Below, piece by piece: positions 1 to 6,219 of a stretch of 8,874 bases of DNA (positions are counted from its first letter, which is position 1; every line of letters starts with the position of its first letter). This DNA comes from Thermoanaerobaculales bacterium (GTDB lineage Bacteria > Acidobacteriota > Thermoanaerobaculia > Thermoanaerobaculales > Sulfomarinibacteraceae), in the NCBI GenBank assembly GCA_029938595.1, contig JAOZUP010000151.1, positions 1 through 8,874 of the forward strand, read 5' to 3'. The position numbers were made by a program, and so were the translations under genes. The notes beneath the pieces were generated by a model. That model did no database searches. It worked only from the letters and a program-made list of their open reading frames with translations, and was not told the origin of the DNA.

Positions 1-135
1 CTGGCATCCTCTCGCGGCAGCGCCTCCCCGGAGCACAAGTACGGCCGCGCGCCCGAAAACGGGCAGAGCCGCGGGTTCTGCCCGCGGCGGCGGGCGGCAC
101 GGGTTGACAGAGTCGGTGAGGCGCATCATCAATGA
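1..135 (+). CDS. 3' end of an unidentified gene, cut by the left edge
   Basis: Frame 1 is open from the window edge to a TGA at 133-135, giving about 44 residues with a basic, Arg-rich tail ending in ...VGEAHHQ. Nearly every codon up to about position 102 ends in G or C, the bias seen in the real genes here, and this frame fits it better than the other two forward frames. The stop overlaps the ATG of amrS as ATGA, an arrangement typical of coupled operon genes. I do not recognise the protein, and it shows no clear match to AMMECR1 or Memo, the usual partners of amrS. A perfect 8-bp GC hairpin (68-75 with 81-88, loop TTCTG) lies inside it and lacks a T-run. It could instead be non-coding GC-rich DNA. 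Confidence 0.35.
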   Translation: MASSRGSASPEHKYGRAPENGQSRGFCPRRRAARVDRVGEAHHQ

Positions 136-1223
136 AGTATGGAGATTCGATGAGCTCGGTGGTTCCGGGACGCTATTGGCGCACTCTTGATGACGGGCGG
201 GTGCTGTGCGAGCTGTGCCCACGTCTGTGCAAGCTCAAGGAAGGCCAGCGCGGATTTTGCTTCGTGCGGCGAAATACGGGCGGCGGCATGGTCCTCACGA
301 CCTACGGCCGCTCGTCGGGCTTCTGCGTCGATCCGATCGAGAAGAAACCGCTCAACCACTTCTACCCCGGCACCGGCGTGCTCTCGTTCGGCACCGCCGG
401 CTGCAACCTCGCCTGCCGCTTCTGCCAGAACTGGTCGATCTCGAAGTCGCGCGAGTACGACACCCTGGCCGACGCCGCGTCGCCCGAGGCAATCGCCCGT
501 GCCGCCGCCTCCACCGGCAGCCGCAGCGTCGCCTTTACCTACAACGACCCGGTTATCTTCCTCGAGTATGCGGTCGATGTGGCGGCAGCTTGCCACGAGC
601 TTGGGATCTTCACGGTGGCGGTCACCGCCGGCGAGATCCTGCCGGCGCCGCGGGAGGAGTTCTTCTCCCACATGGACGCCGCCAACGTCGATCTCAAGGC
701 CTTCACCGAAGACTTCTACAAGAGACTGTGCGGCGGAGAACTGCAACCGGTCCTCGACACCCTCGAGTACCTGGCGCAGGAGACCGATGTGTGGATCGAG
801 CTCACGACCCTGTTGATCCCGGGCGAGAACGACTCGGAGGCTGAGATCGACGAGATGACCCGATGGGTGGTGAAGAGACTCGGTCCCGACGTGCCCATGC
901 ACTTCACCGCCTTCCACCCCGACTTCAAGATGAAGAACTGGCCGCCGACACCACCCGAAACCCTGAGCCGCGCCCGCCGCGTTGCGCTGGACAACGGCGT
1001 CCGCTACGCCTACACCGGCAACGTGGTCGACCCGGAAGGCGGCAGCACCTACTGCCACAGCTGCGGCGAGCTGCTGATCGGTCGCGACTGGTACCGGCTC
1101 AGCACCTGGAATCTCGACCACGACGGCGCGTGCCTCGGATGCGGCACACAATGCGCCGGGCGCTTCAACGGCCCCCCGGGCACGTGGGGAGCACGGCGGT
1201 TACCCGTGCGGATCGGAGAATGA
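132..1223 (+). CDS. amrS: AmmeMemoRadiSam system radical SAM enzyme (PflA-like)
   Basis: 363 aa radical SAM protein of the AmrS/PflA-like family. The CX3CX2C [4Fe-4S] motif is C91-N-L-A-C95-R-F-C98, followed by QNWSIS as in the family. An N-terminal Cys cluster (C26, C29, C33, C43; CELCPRLC...GFC) and a C-terminal cluster (C308, C311, C334, C337, C341) look like extra metal sites. Other family signatures are DPIEKKPLNHFYPG (67-80), TYNDP (136-140), NVDLKAF (185-191) and HFTAFHPDFKM (257-267). Family members are assigned with AMMECR1 and Memo proteins to a system of unresolved chemistry; neither partner is seen here. ATG132 overlaps the upstream stop as ATGA. ATG150 is a serious alternative because GGAG lies at 141-144, 5 nt before it; it would give 357 aa and start MSSVVPGRYW. 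A TTGACA at 104-109 has no convincing -10. The TGA stop lies inside a repeat arm. Confidence 0.93.
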   Translation: MKYGDSMSSVVPGRYWRTLDDGRVLCELCPRLCKLKEGQRGFCFVRRNTGGGMVLTTYGRSSGFCVDPIEKKPLNHFYPGTGVLSFGTAGCNLACRFCQNWSISKSREYDTLADAASPEAIARAAASTGSRSVAFTYNDPVIFLEYAVDVAAACHELGIFTVAVTAGEILPAPREEFFSHMDAANVDLKAFTEDFYKRLCGGELQPVLDTLEYLAQETDVWIELTTLLIPGENDSEAEIDEMTRWVVKRLGPDVPMHFTAFHPDFKMKNWPPTPPETLSRARRVALDNGVRYAYTGNVVDPEGGSTYCHSCGELLIGRDWYRLSTWNLDHDGACLGCGTQCAGRFNGPPGTWGARRLPVRIGE

Positions 1224-1430
1224 GGAATTAGGAATTAGGAATTTCCACCCCTCCACCCATGACTACGGCGTAACATCCTGACGGTAAGTCGTCATCCTGG
1301 GTTGAAGGCCCTCGTGGCATCAGCCCGCAAATCTCACCACCTCGGTTCGCGAGGCTGTCACGGTGTTCGTCACTACTGTGTTCTGAGCGGTGTGGTGCCG
1401 GAGGCGTTGTTGACAGCGTGTTCACGACGG

Positions 1431-1477
1431 CGAGCCCCTTCGGGGCTTTCGGAAGACACCCAGTGAGAAGACTGGGT
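1431..1477. other. Two adjacent small hairpins inside the 408-bp element
   Basis: AGCCCC (1433-1438), loop TTC, GGGGCT (1442-1447) is followed by CTTTC. Then ACCCAGT (1458-1464), loop GAGAAG, ACTGGGT (1471-1477) forms a perfect 7-bp stem. The first resembles a rho-independent terminator for amrS read-through, but its T-run is short. Both could instead belong to the fold of the surrounding element. Confidence 0.4.
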
Positions 1478-1503
1478 TAGTGCCTCTGCATCCGATGTTC
1501 CCG

Positions 1504-1590
1504 TCGCTATCGCAATCGCTATCGGTATCGAAACCTCAGATCGGGGTGTCCACTTCGATAGCGATAGCGATCCCGATAGCGATAGCGATC
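1504..1590. repeat. CGATNN-hexamer inverted repeat (long hairpin), copy A
   Basis: The left arm (1504-1531) is built of CGCTAT/CGCAAT/CGGTAT units, and the right arm (1555-1590) of the complementary CGATAG/CGATCC units. Hand alignment of the first 28 nt of each arm gives 25 complementary positions. The loop is 23 nt (1532-1554). The right arm runs one hexamer longer. A second copy of the same design lies at 7956-8045. A transcript from either strand would form a stem of about 28 bp with few mismatches. Translated, the arms give runs such as IAIAIPIAIAI, which are artefacts of the repeat. Confidence 0.85.
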
Positions 1591-1623
1591 ACGGGCGGCA
1601 TTCCTAATTCCTCATTCCTAATT

Positions 1624-1642
1624 CGCGCCCTTCGAGGGCGCG
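1624..1642 (-). terminator. GC hairpin just after the GGDEF-EAL stop codon
   Basis: CGCGCCCT (1624-1631), loop TCG, AGGGCGCG (1635-1642) is a perfect 8-bp stem. It starts 2 nt after the TAG stop (1645-1647) of the leftward operon. There is no T-run on either side, so classical intrinsic termination is uncertain. Its position between convergent genes fits a terminator or an mRNA 3'-end stabiliser for the kinase/c-di-GMP operon. Confidence 0.5.
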
Positions 1643-1644
1643 CG

Positions 1645-3771
1645 CTACCAGGTGGGTGCTGACGCGATGAGTTCTTCCGCCGCCGGGGGGGCCAGCGGAC
1701 GCGAGAACCAGTAGCCCTGCCCGTGCGGGCACTTCATCTGCCGCAGGCGGTCTACCTGATCGGCGGTCTCGATGCCTTCGGCGACGACACCGATGCCCAG
1801 GCTGTTGGCGAGGTTGAGGATGGTCTCGACGATGGCCCGCGATTCGCCCGGTGAGCTGAGTTGAGAGACGAAGGAACGGTCGATTTTGAGTTCGTCGTAG
1901 TGGAAGCGCTGGAGATAGCTGAGCGACGAATAGCCGGTGCCGAAGTCGTCAATCGAGAGCTGGATGCCGAGGGCCCGGAGCTCCATCAGATTGCGGATCG
2001 CGAGGTCCGCGTGGTCCATGACCACGTTCTCGGTGACCTCGAGCCTGAGGCTTCGCGGTTCGAGACCCGTCTCTTCCAGGATTCCCAGGAGGTGATCGAC
2101 CATATCGGATTTCAAAAAGAGCTTGCCCGACATGTTGACGCTGATCCACAGCGGCGGTTCACTGGGGAATTGCTCCTGCCAAAGGCGCGTTTGCTGGCAG
2201 GACTCCCGCAGCACCCACCACCCGAGGGGAACGATGAGCCCGGTCTCCTCGGCAATGCTGATGAAATTGGCCGGCGTCACGATGCCGCGTTCCGGATGTT
2301 GCCAACGCACCAGCCCCTCGAAACCGACGATGCGACCTCGATCGAGCGAGACGATCGGCTGGTAGTTCATCAGGAAGTCGCCGCGATGGACGCTCCGCCG
2401 CAGCTCGGTCTCGAGCTTGAGCAGGGCGACCGCGCTCTGGTGCATGTCGCGATCGAAGATCTCGTACCGTGCCTTGCCCTCGGCCTTGGCGCGGTACATG
2501 GCGATGTCCGCGTCGCGCAGGATCTCCTCCGGGTTGGTGTAGCCGGTGGAGCTGTGGGCGATGCCGATCGACGCCGTGACCATCACGTCGTGGCCGCCGA
2601 TCGAGAAGTTCATGCTGAGGATGTCCTGGATTCGGTCGGCAACGTGGATCGCACCGCTGGCGTCCTCGACCCGATGGATCAGGATGGCGAACTCGTCCCC
2701 GCCGAGACGGGCAACTGTGTCGCCGGGCCGCAGGAAGTGCTCGAGTCGTCGGGAGATGCCGAGCAAGAGCTTGTCGCCGACGGCGTGGCCGAGGCTGTCG
2801 TTAACGTTTTTGAAACGGTCGAGGTCGAAGAAGAGGACCGAGAAGTGGGGCGCCGCGCGCCGCTGCACGTCCGCCAGGGCGAAGGCCAGACGATCGATGA
2901 AGAGCACCCGGTTCGCGAGCCCGGTCAGTCCGTCGTGCAGGGCGTCGTGCTGGAGCTGGTGCTCGGCCCGCTTGCGCGCCGTAATGTCGGTCTGCGAGCC
3001 GGCCATGCGATACGGCTTGCCGCTCTCGTCCCGCACCGCAACTCCTCGCGCCAGCACCCACAGGTACTCGCCGGCGGCGTTGCGCATCCGGTGCTCGAAC
3101 TCGAGCTGCTCGGAGGCCCCTGCGAGATGAGCGTCGAGGTGACGGCGGAACGGCGGTCGATCGTCTGGATGGATGCGGTCGATCCACTCGCGCGGACTGT
3201 CCCCGACATCCTCGACCTCGAACCCGAGCATCGACTTCCATCGCGGCGAGTAGAAGACGACATCGGCACCGAGATCCCAGTCCCAGAGGCCGTCGTTGGC
3301 GCCGCGCACCGCCAGCGCATAACGTTCCTCCGAGTCACGGAGGGCGTCCTCCGCAGTCTGACGTTCGATGGCATAGAGGATTGAACGCACCAGAAGGCGC
3401 GTATCCGCCTCGCGTTTGATCAGATAGTCCTGCGCGCCTTCACGCACCGCCTGCACGGCCAACTGGTTGTCATCAAGGCTGGTGAGGACGATGATCGGCA
3501 ACCTGGGGGCGGCCTCATGGACGCGCCGGAAGGTGTCGATGCCGAAACTATCGGGGAGGGAAAAGTCGAGCAGGACCACGTCGAAGTCGCTGTCGGCGAT
3601 CCGCTCGAGACCACTCGACACCCGGTCGACGTGTGTGATCTCGGCCCGGAGGCGCGTCGCCTTCTTGAGCTTTGCGGTGATCAGGGCAGCGTGGTCGGGG
3701 CAGTCCTCGACCAGAAGCACCCGCACCAGCTCCTGTCGCTGAAATTCCGCGCGACTCTCGTCAGCCGCCAT
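1645..3771 (-). CDS. REC-PAS-GGDEF-EAL bifunctional c-di-GMP enzyme
   Basis: 708 aa soluble protein predicted to make and break cyclic di-GMP; no membrane segment is visible. Domains from ATG3771: REC about 15-135 with acidic residues E22-D23 and acceptor D69 (VLLDFSLP); PAS about 145-270 with a PAC-like end (GSQTDITARKRAE); GGDEF about 272-445; EAL about 450-705. The active-site motif is canonical GGDEF (357-361), and an inhibitory RxxD site (R348-P-G-D351) sits five residues before it. The EAL signature reads EGL (E485-G-L487). The other phosphodiesterase residues look present: N546, E578/E581, DDFGTGYSS (608-616), K629, AEGIE (664-668) and Q685. Both activities are therefore plausible. A TTG at 3783 would extend the frame by four residues, but ATG3771 with GGGGGG 3 nt upstream is preferred. 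It lies 12 bp after the kinase stop and was probably regulated by phosphotransfer from that kinase. Confidence 0.95.
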   Translation of the reverse strand: MAADESRAEFQRQELVRVLLVEDCPDHAALITAKLKKATRLRAEITHVDRVSSGLERIADSDFDVVLLDFSLPDSFGIDTFRRVHEAAPRLPIIVLTSLDDNQLAVQAVREGAQDYLIKREADTRLLVRSILYAIERQTAEDALRDSEERYALAVRGANDGLWDWDLGADVVFYSPRWKSMLGFEVEDVGDSPREWIDRIHPDDRPPFRRHLDAHLAGASEQLEFEHRMRNAAGEYLWVLARGVAVRDESGKPYRMAGSQTDITARKRAEHQLQHDALHDGLTGLANRVLFIDRLAFALADVQRRAAPHFSVLFFDLDRFKNVNDSLGHAVGDKLLLGISRRLEHFLRPGDTVARLGGDEFAILIHRVEDASGAIHVADRIQDILSMNFSIGGHDVMVTASIGIAHSSTGYTNPEEILRDADIAMYRAKAEGKARYEIFDRDMHQSAVALLKLETELRRSVHRGDFLMNYQPIVSLDRGRIVGFEGLVRWQHPERGIVTPANFISIAEETGLIVPLGWWVLRESCQQTRLWQEQFPSEPPLWISVNMSGKLFLKSDMVDHLLGILEETGLEPRSLRLEVTENVVMDHADLAIRNLMELRALGIQLSIDDFGTGYSSLSYLQRFHYDELKIDRSFVSQLSSPGESRAIVETILNLANSLGIGVVAEGIETADQVDRLRQMKCPHGQGYWFSRPLAPPAAEELIASAPTW

Positions 3772-3783
3772 GCGCCCCCCCAA

Positions 3784-5280
3784 TCACGCCGGCTTCTCCT
3801 CGGAGGCAGCCGGCCTCTTTGGGATTGTAAAATAGAATGTCGCCCCGCGCTCAGGCTGCGATTCCACCCAGATGCGGCCGCCGTGGCGCTCGACGATCCG
3901 TTTGCAGATCGCAAGGCCTATCCCGGTTCCCGGATACTCCTTCTCCGTGTGCAGCCGCTGGAACATGACGAAGATGCGGTCGGCGGCCTCGGGGACGAGC
4001 CCGATGCCCGTGTCGCGCACCGAAACCTCCCATTCCGTCTCCCGTTCCTCCACAGCCAGGTGGATCCGTACCGGGCCGCCGCCGGAGAACTTGAGCGCGT
4101 TCGAGATCAGATTGCTCAGCAGCTGCTCCATTTGCGCCTGGTCAGCTGTGACCAACGGCAATCCATCGCTGGTGATCTCCGCCTTGGCGCAGGTCATCTC
4201 CTTCCACAGCGTGTCCTTGACGCCTTCCAAGACTGCTTCGAGATCGACCTGAAGGAACTCTCCTCCGCGGGTGTCGATCCGAGCATAGCCGAGAACCGCG
4301 TCGACCATTTCCTGAACTTTCACGGCTGCCGCCGAAGCCCGATCGAGGTACGACTCCTCCTCTTCCTCGAGCTTTTCGCGGGCACTGTCGCTGAGGAGCT
4401 CGAGGTAGCTCGAGACCACACTCAGCGGTTGTTGCAGATCGTGAGACACGACATAGGCGAACTGTTCGAGTTCTTCGTTGGAGCTGGCGAGGGCCTCGGT
4501 CTGCCCAGCCAGCTCTTCTTGCGTCGCGTGGTAGTCGCCGGTCTCCTCGACAATCCCCTGAATGTGCCTCATCCCCGACCCGGCATCCTCCACCACCCAC
4601 GATGAGATTCGCGCCCACATCAGGCTGTCATCGGCCCGGCGCAGCTGGACGTCGAGGTTGCCCACATAGCGGGTTGACGCCATCTGGCTCCGCCAGGAGT
4701 CGGCGACCGAGGAGTCGACCATGAGGTCGGGAAAGGCCGACCACGCCGCCTCCTCGGGATCAAAGAGCCCGAGCATGGATGCGAAGGCGGGGTTGGCCTC
4801 GAGGATCTCGCCCTCGAAAGTGGCCACAAACACCCCAATCGGCAGGGTCTCCACCAGACGTCGGTAGGGTGCGTCGCGTGAGCTCGCCACGGCCTTGCGT
4901 CGGGTGCGAAAAAAGACTGCTCGCACAACCTCTGCGAGGCGTACGAACCCATCGGAGCTCTTGCTGACGTAGCCATCGACGGCGAGACGCAAGGTCTCGC
5001 TCCAGAGCTCTTCTCCGGTCTCGTTCGTGAAGAGGATCACCGGACACTCGGGGCGCATTTCCCGTACCAACCGGATGACTTCCAGGCCGTCGCCCCACGA
5101 GAACCGGGCCTCGGTGATCACGAGACCGAATTGTCCGGTTGCAAGCGCGCCCGAGAACTCTGCCGCCGTCCCGGCCGTTTCCATCTCCAAGCTCCCGAGC
5201 TCGCCCGTCAGCACCAGCGTCGCAAGTCTCCGATCGCTCGGACTTTCGTCGATCAGGAGAATGCGCGGGAGGTTGTTCAT
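3784..5280 (-). CDS. Soluble REC-PAS-histidine kinase with a degenerate receiver
   Basis: 498 aa cytoplasmic sensor kinase with no transmembrane segment. Domains: REC about 4-122, PAS about 136-248, a coiled linker (252-275), HisKA with phospho-acceptor H280 (SHDLQQPL), and HATPase_c with N394 (LISNALKFS), D423 in the G1 box (RDTGIGL), an F-box-like FVMFQRLH and the G2 box GTGIGL (451-456). The SHDLQQPL box and the MFQRLH...GTGIGLAICKRIVERHGG run resemble phytochrome-type kinases, but there is no GAF/PHY module. The REC keeps D11/E12, T85 and K107, but the position of the acceptor Asp is Glu57 (LVITEARF). It therefore cannot be phosphorylated in the usual way and may act as a constitutive or protein-binding module. 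The start ATG has GGGAGG three bases upstream. It is first in an operon with the c-di-GMP enzyme, its likely phosphotransfer partner. Confidence 0.94.
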   Translation of the reverse strand: MNNLPRILLIDESPSDRRLATLVLTGELGSLEMETAGTAAEFSGALATGQFGLVITEARFSWGDGLEVIRLVREMRPECPVILFTNETGEELWSETLRLAVDGYVSKSSDGFVRLAEVVRAVFFRTRRKAVASSRDAPYRRLVETLPIGVFVATFEGEILEANPAFASMLGLFDPEEAAWSAFPDLMVDSSVADSWRSQMASTRYVGNLDVQLRRADDSLMWARISSWVVEDAGSGMRHIQGIVEETGDYHATQEELAGQTEALASSNEELEQFAYVVSHDLQQPLSVVSSYLELLSDSAREKLEEEEESYLDRASAAAVKVQEMVDAVLGYARIDTRGGEFLQVDLEAVLEGVKDTLWKEMTCAKAEITSDGLPLVTADQAQMEQLLSNLISNALKFSGGGPVRIHLAVEERETEWEVSVRDTGIGLVPEAADRIFVMFQRLHTEKEYPGTGIGLAICKRIVERHGGRIWVESQPERGATFYFTIPKRPAASEEKPA

Positions 5281-5544
5281 TTGCCTCCCATCCGCGTCTC
5301 AACTAGGTGTTTTTGCAGCTCCATTTCTTCATTTCACCCATACGCCGTGCGATCCGACGTAGTCTCCCCGCAGGTCAGAAAGATAGCATCCACTTTAATA
5401 GGCAAGAATGTACCATGCTCGCGCCGTGATTGGCAAGTGTACAGAATGTCAAAGATTTGTCCGCAGACTGTACATTATCTATAGGATGACTAGTCCAAAA
5501 TCGAGTGCCGGCCCCCGGGTGGCTACCACCAGGGTTTCCCGACC
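5281..5544. promoter_or_regulatory. Upstream region of the kinase operon with three spaced TGTAC sites
   Basis: No credible gene lies here. The stretch 5376-5490 is markedly AT-richer than its surroundings. TGTACC at 5409-5414 and the palindrome TGTACA at 5438-5443 and 5469-5474 are spaced 29 and 31 bp, close to three helical turns. The first two are preceded by GGCAAG (GGCAAGAATGTAC; GGCAAGTGTAC). On the minus strand an extended -10-like TGCTATCTT lies at 5388-5380, about 100 nt before the kinase ATG, but no good -35 goes with it. The sites could bind a regulator of the kinase/c-di-GMP operon. A small perfect hairpin, GGTGG-CTA-CCACC, lies at 5518-5530. The promoter assignment is inference. 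Confidence 0.35.
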
Positions 5545-5727
5545 TAGCCTGCATATCTCACCGGGTTTCGTAGCGAGGGCGGCGAAGCGCAAGTATCCGC
5601 TGGGTTTGTTGTGAATTGGGCGACGCAGTCGTAGCAGCGCTACGTCGAGGAGCACAATTTGCGACAAGCACGGCGGGACGCCGCGATTCGCCGTCCGCAG
5701 TAGACACCCCGTGAGATATGCGGGCTA
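5545..5727. mobile_element. 183-bp foldback (MITE-like) element with 24-bp terminal inverted repeats and TA ends
   Basis: The first 24 nt (5545-5568) match the reverse complement of the last 24 nt (5704-5727) at 21 positions; the shared core is GCATATCTCAC. Hand alignment shows the palindrome continuing inward with interruptions (GGCGAA..CGC; TTTGTTGTGAATTG against CTTGTCGCAAATTG). It closes at a central perfect hairpin CGTAGC-AGC-GCTACG (5630-5644), whose loop centre (5637) is almost the midpoint of the element. Both ends carry TA, the duplication made by IS630/Tc1-mariner-type transposition. There is no coding capacity. The right end contains the ridA stop codon. In RNA it would form one long imperfect hairpin between ridA and the kinase operon, and could terminate or attenuate ridA transcripts. 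Calling it a mobile element is inference; the palindrome itself is directly visible. Confidence 0.65.
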
Positions 5728-6132
5728 AGTGAGCACCTCAGCCTCGGCCTCGATCTCGATCCGCCACCGCGGATCGAGGTGCTCTTTCACGATGACCAAC
5801 GTCGACGCCGGATAGATGTCGCGAAAGAATTCGCCGTGTGCGCGGCTGACCGCGTCCCAGTCCGAGGCATCAGCGATATACATCCTCGTTCGCACCACGT
5901 CTTCACGGGTTCCGCCGAGCGCCTCAACGGCTTCGAGAATAATCTCGAAGCACCGTTCTGCCTGCACGTAGGCGTCACCCTCGACCGTTTCGCCATCGCT
6001 GTCGATGGGCGCGGAGAGAGAGACCGAGATGCGCGATCCCCGGCGTACGGCGCGCGAAAAGCCGACCAGGCCCTCGTACGCGGACGCCGAGCGATGGTGC
6101 CTTGTGGTCGAAGAACTGTCTTCTTTCTTCAC
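5725..6132 (-). CDS. RidA/YjgF/UK114-superfamily protein without the RidA catalytic arginine
   Basis: 135 aa from GTG6132, the usual size for this family of small trimeric proteins. Family features are GFSRAVRRGSRISVSLSAPID (24-44), the helix around YVQAERCFEIILEAVEALGG, VVRTRMYIADASDWDAV (79-95), and the C-terminal strand DPRWRIEIEAEAEV. RidA proper hydrolyses reactive enamine/imine intermediates using an Arg that follows Pro-Ala near the C-terminus. Here that stretch reads P108-A-S110-T-L-V, so the Arg is Ser. The protein therefore belongs to another Rid branch and need not be a deaminase. A longer frame starts at TTG6168, but that codon is the first part of a -35 box and is rejected. The gene is divergent from the glycosyltransferase. 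Its stop TAG is formed at the edge of the foldback element. Confidence 0.88.
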   Translation of the reverse strand: MKKEDSSSTTRHHRSASAYEGLVGFSRAVRRGSRISVSLSAPIDSDGETVEGDAYVQAERCFEIILEAVEALGGTREDVVRTRMYIADASDWDAVSRAHGEFFRDIYPASTLVIVKEHLDPRWRIEIEAEAEVLT

Positions 6133-6140
6133 GTTGGGGC

Positions 6141-6168
6141 ATTGTACCCCGACACGCAACCGGGTCAA
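6141..6168 (-). promoter_or_regulatory. Sigma-70-type promoter of the RidA-family gene
   Basis: On the minus strand TTGACC (6168-6163), 16 nt, and TACAAT (6146-6141) form a near-consensus promoter. Only 8 nt separate the -10 box from GTG6132. Transcription would begin at or within a few bases of the start codon, so the mRNA would be leaderless or nearly so. This also rules out the upstream TTG start. Confidence 0.6.
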
Positions 6169-6184
6169 GACAAAAAACCGCTCC

Positions 6185-6213
6185 TTGCGGCGTCGGCTCG
6201 AAACCGGTAGCTT
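6185..6213 (+). promoter_or_regulatory. Possible promoter of the glycosyltransferase pair
   Basis: TTGCGG (6185-6190), 17 nt, then TAGCTT (6208-6213) fits a weak sigma-70 promoter (TTGNNN and TANNNT). The -10 box is 6 nt before GTG6220, and no Shine-Dalgarno sequence precedes that GTG. The match is weak alone; the same geometry at two other genes here raises its weight. Confidence 0.35.
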
Positions 6214-6219
6214 GAATCA

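Larger units (their letters stand above)
1218..1625. repeat. 408-bp non-coding element bounded by an 18-bp perfect inverted repeat
   Basis: GAATGAGGAATTAGGAAT at 1218-1235 recurs exactly as its reverse complement at 1600-1617. On the left it continues as a heptamer array, GGAATTA twice plus GGAATTT (1224-1244). On the right it continues as CATTCCTAATTCG (1613-1625). Between the arms I see no credible gene. There are several small hairpins (1340-1354; 1433-1447, AGCCCC-TTC-GGGGCT; 1458-1477, ACCCAGT with ACTGGGT) and the large CGATNN hairpin at 1504-1590. The element fills nearly all the space between two convergent genes, and its left arm contains the amrS stop codon. It could be a non-autonomous mobile or REP-like element, or a structured intergenic repeat spread by slippage. 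No clear target-site duplication was found. Confidence 0.7.

Noticed and set aside
104..109. TTGACA as a promoter for amrS
   Set aside because: The 16-18 nt downstream give no convincing -10 (CATCAA/ATCAAT), and the ATGA overlap suggests read-through from the upstream frame.
129..1151. 340-aa minus-strand open frame opposite amrS
   Set aside because: It is the antisense shadow of a clear radical SAM gene in high-GC DNA; the protein is low-complexity (Val/Gly/Ala/Glu-rich) with no recognisable domain.
1228..1425. 65-aa minus-strand frame inside the 408-bp element
   Set aside because: No ribosome site, no recognisable domain, and it runs into the repeat arm; too weak to call.
1504..1590. CRISPR-like reading of the hexamer repeats
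   Set aside because: Units are contiguous 6-mers without unique spacers and arranged as two inverted arms, so this is not a CRISPR array.
1480..1662. 60-aa frame containing an IAIAIPIAIAI run
   Set aside because: It is a translation of the CGATNN hexamer arms and heptamer repeat, not a protein.
1861..3384. 507-aa plus-strand open frame opposite the GGDEF-EAL gene
   Set aside because: Antisense shadow; all domain motifs are on the minus strand. The same applies to the 362-aa frame at 3517-4605.
5408..5667. Small frames on both strands (5408-5614 +, 5479-5667 -) upstream of the kinase operon
   Set aside because: They overlap the foldback element and putative regulatory region, lack ribosome sites, and show no GC3 bias typical of the genes here.
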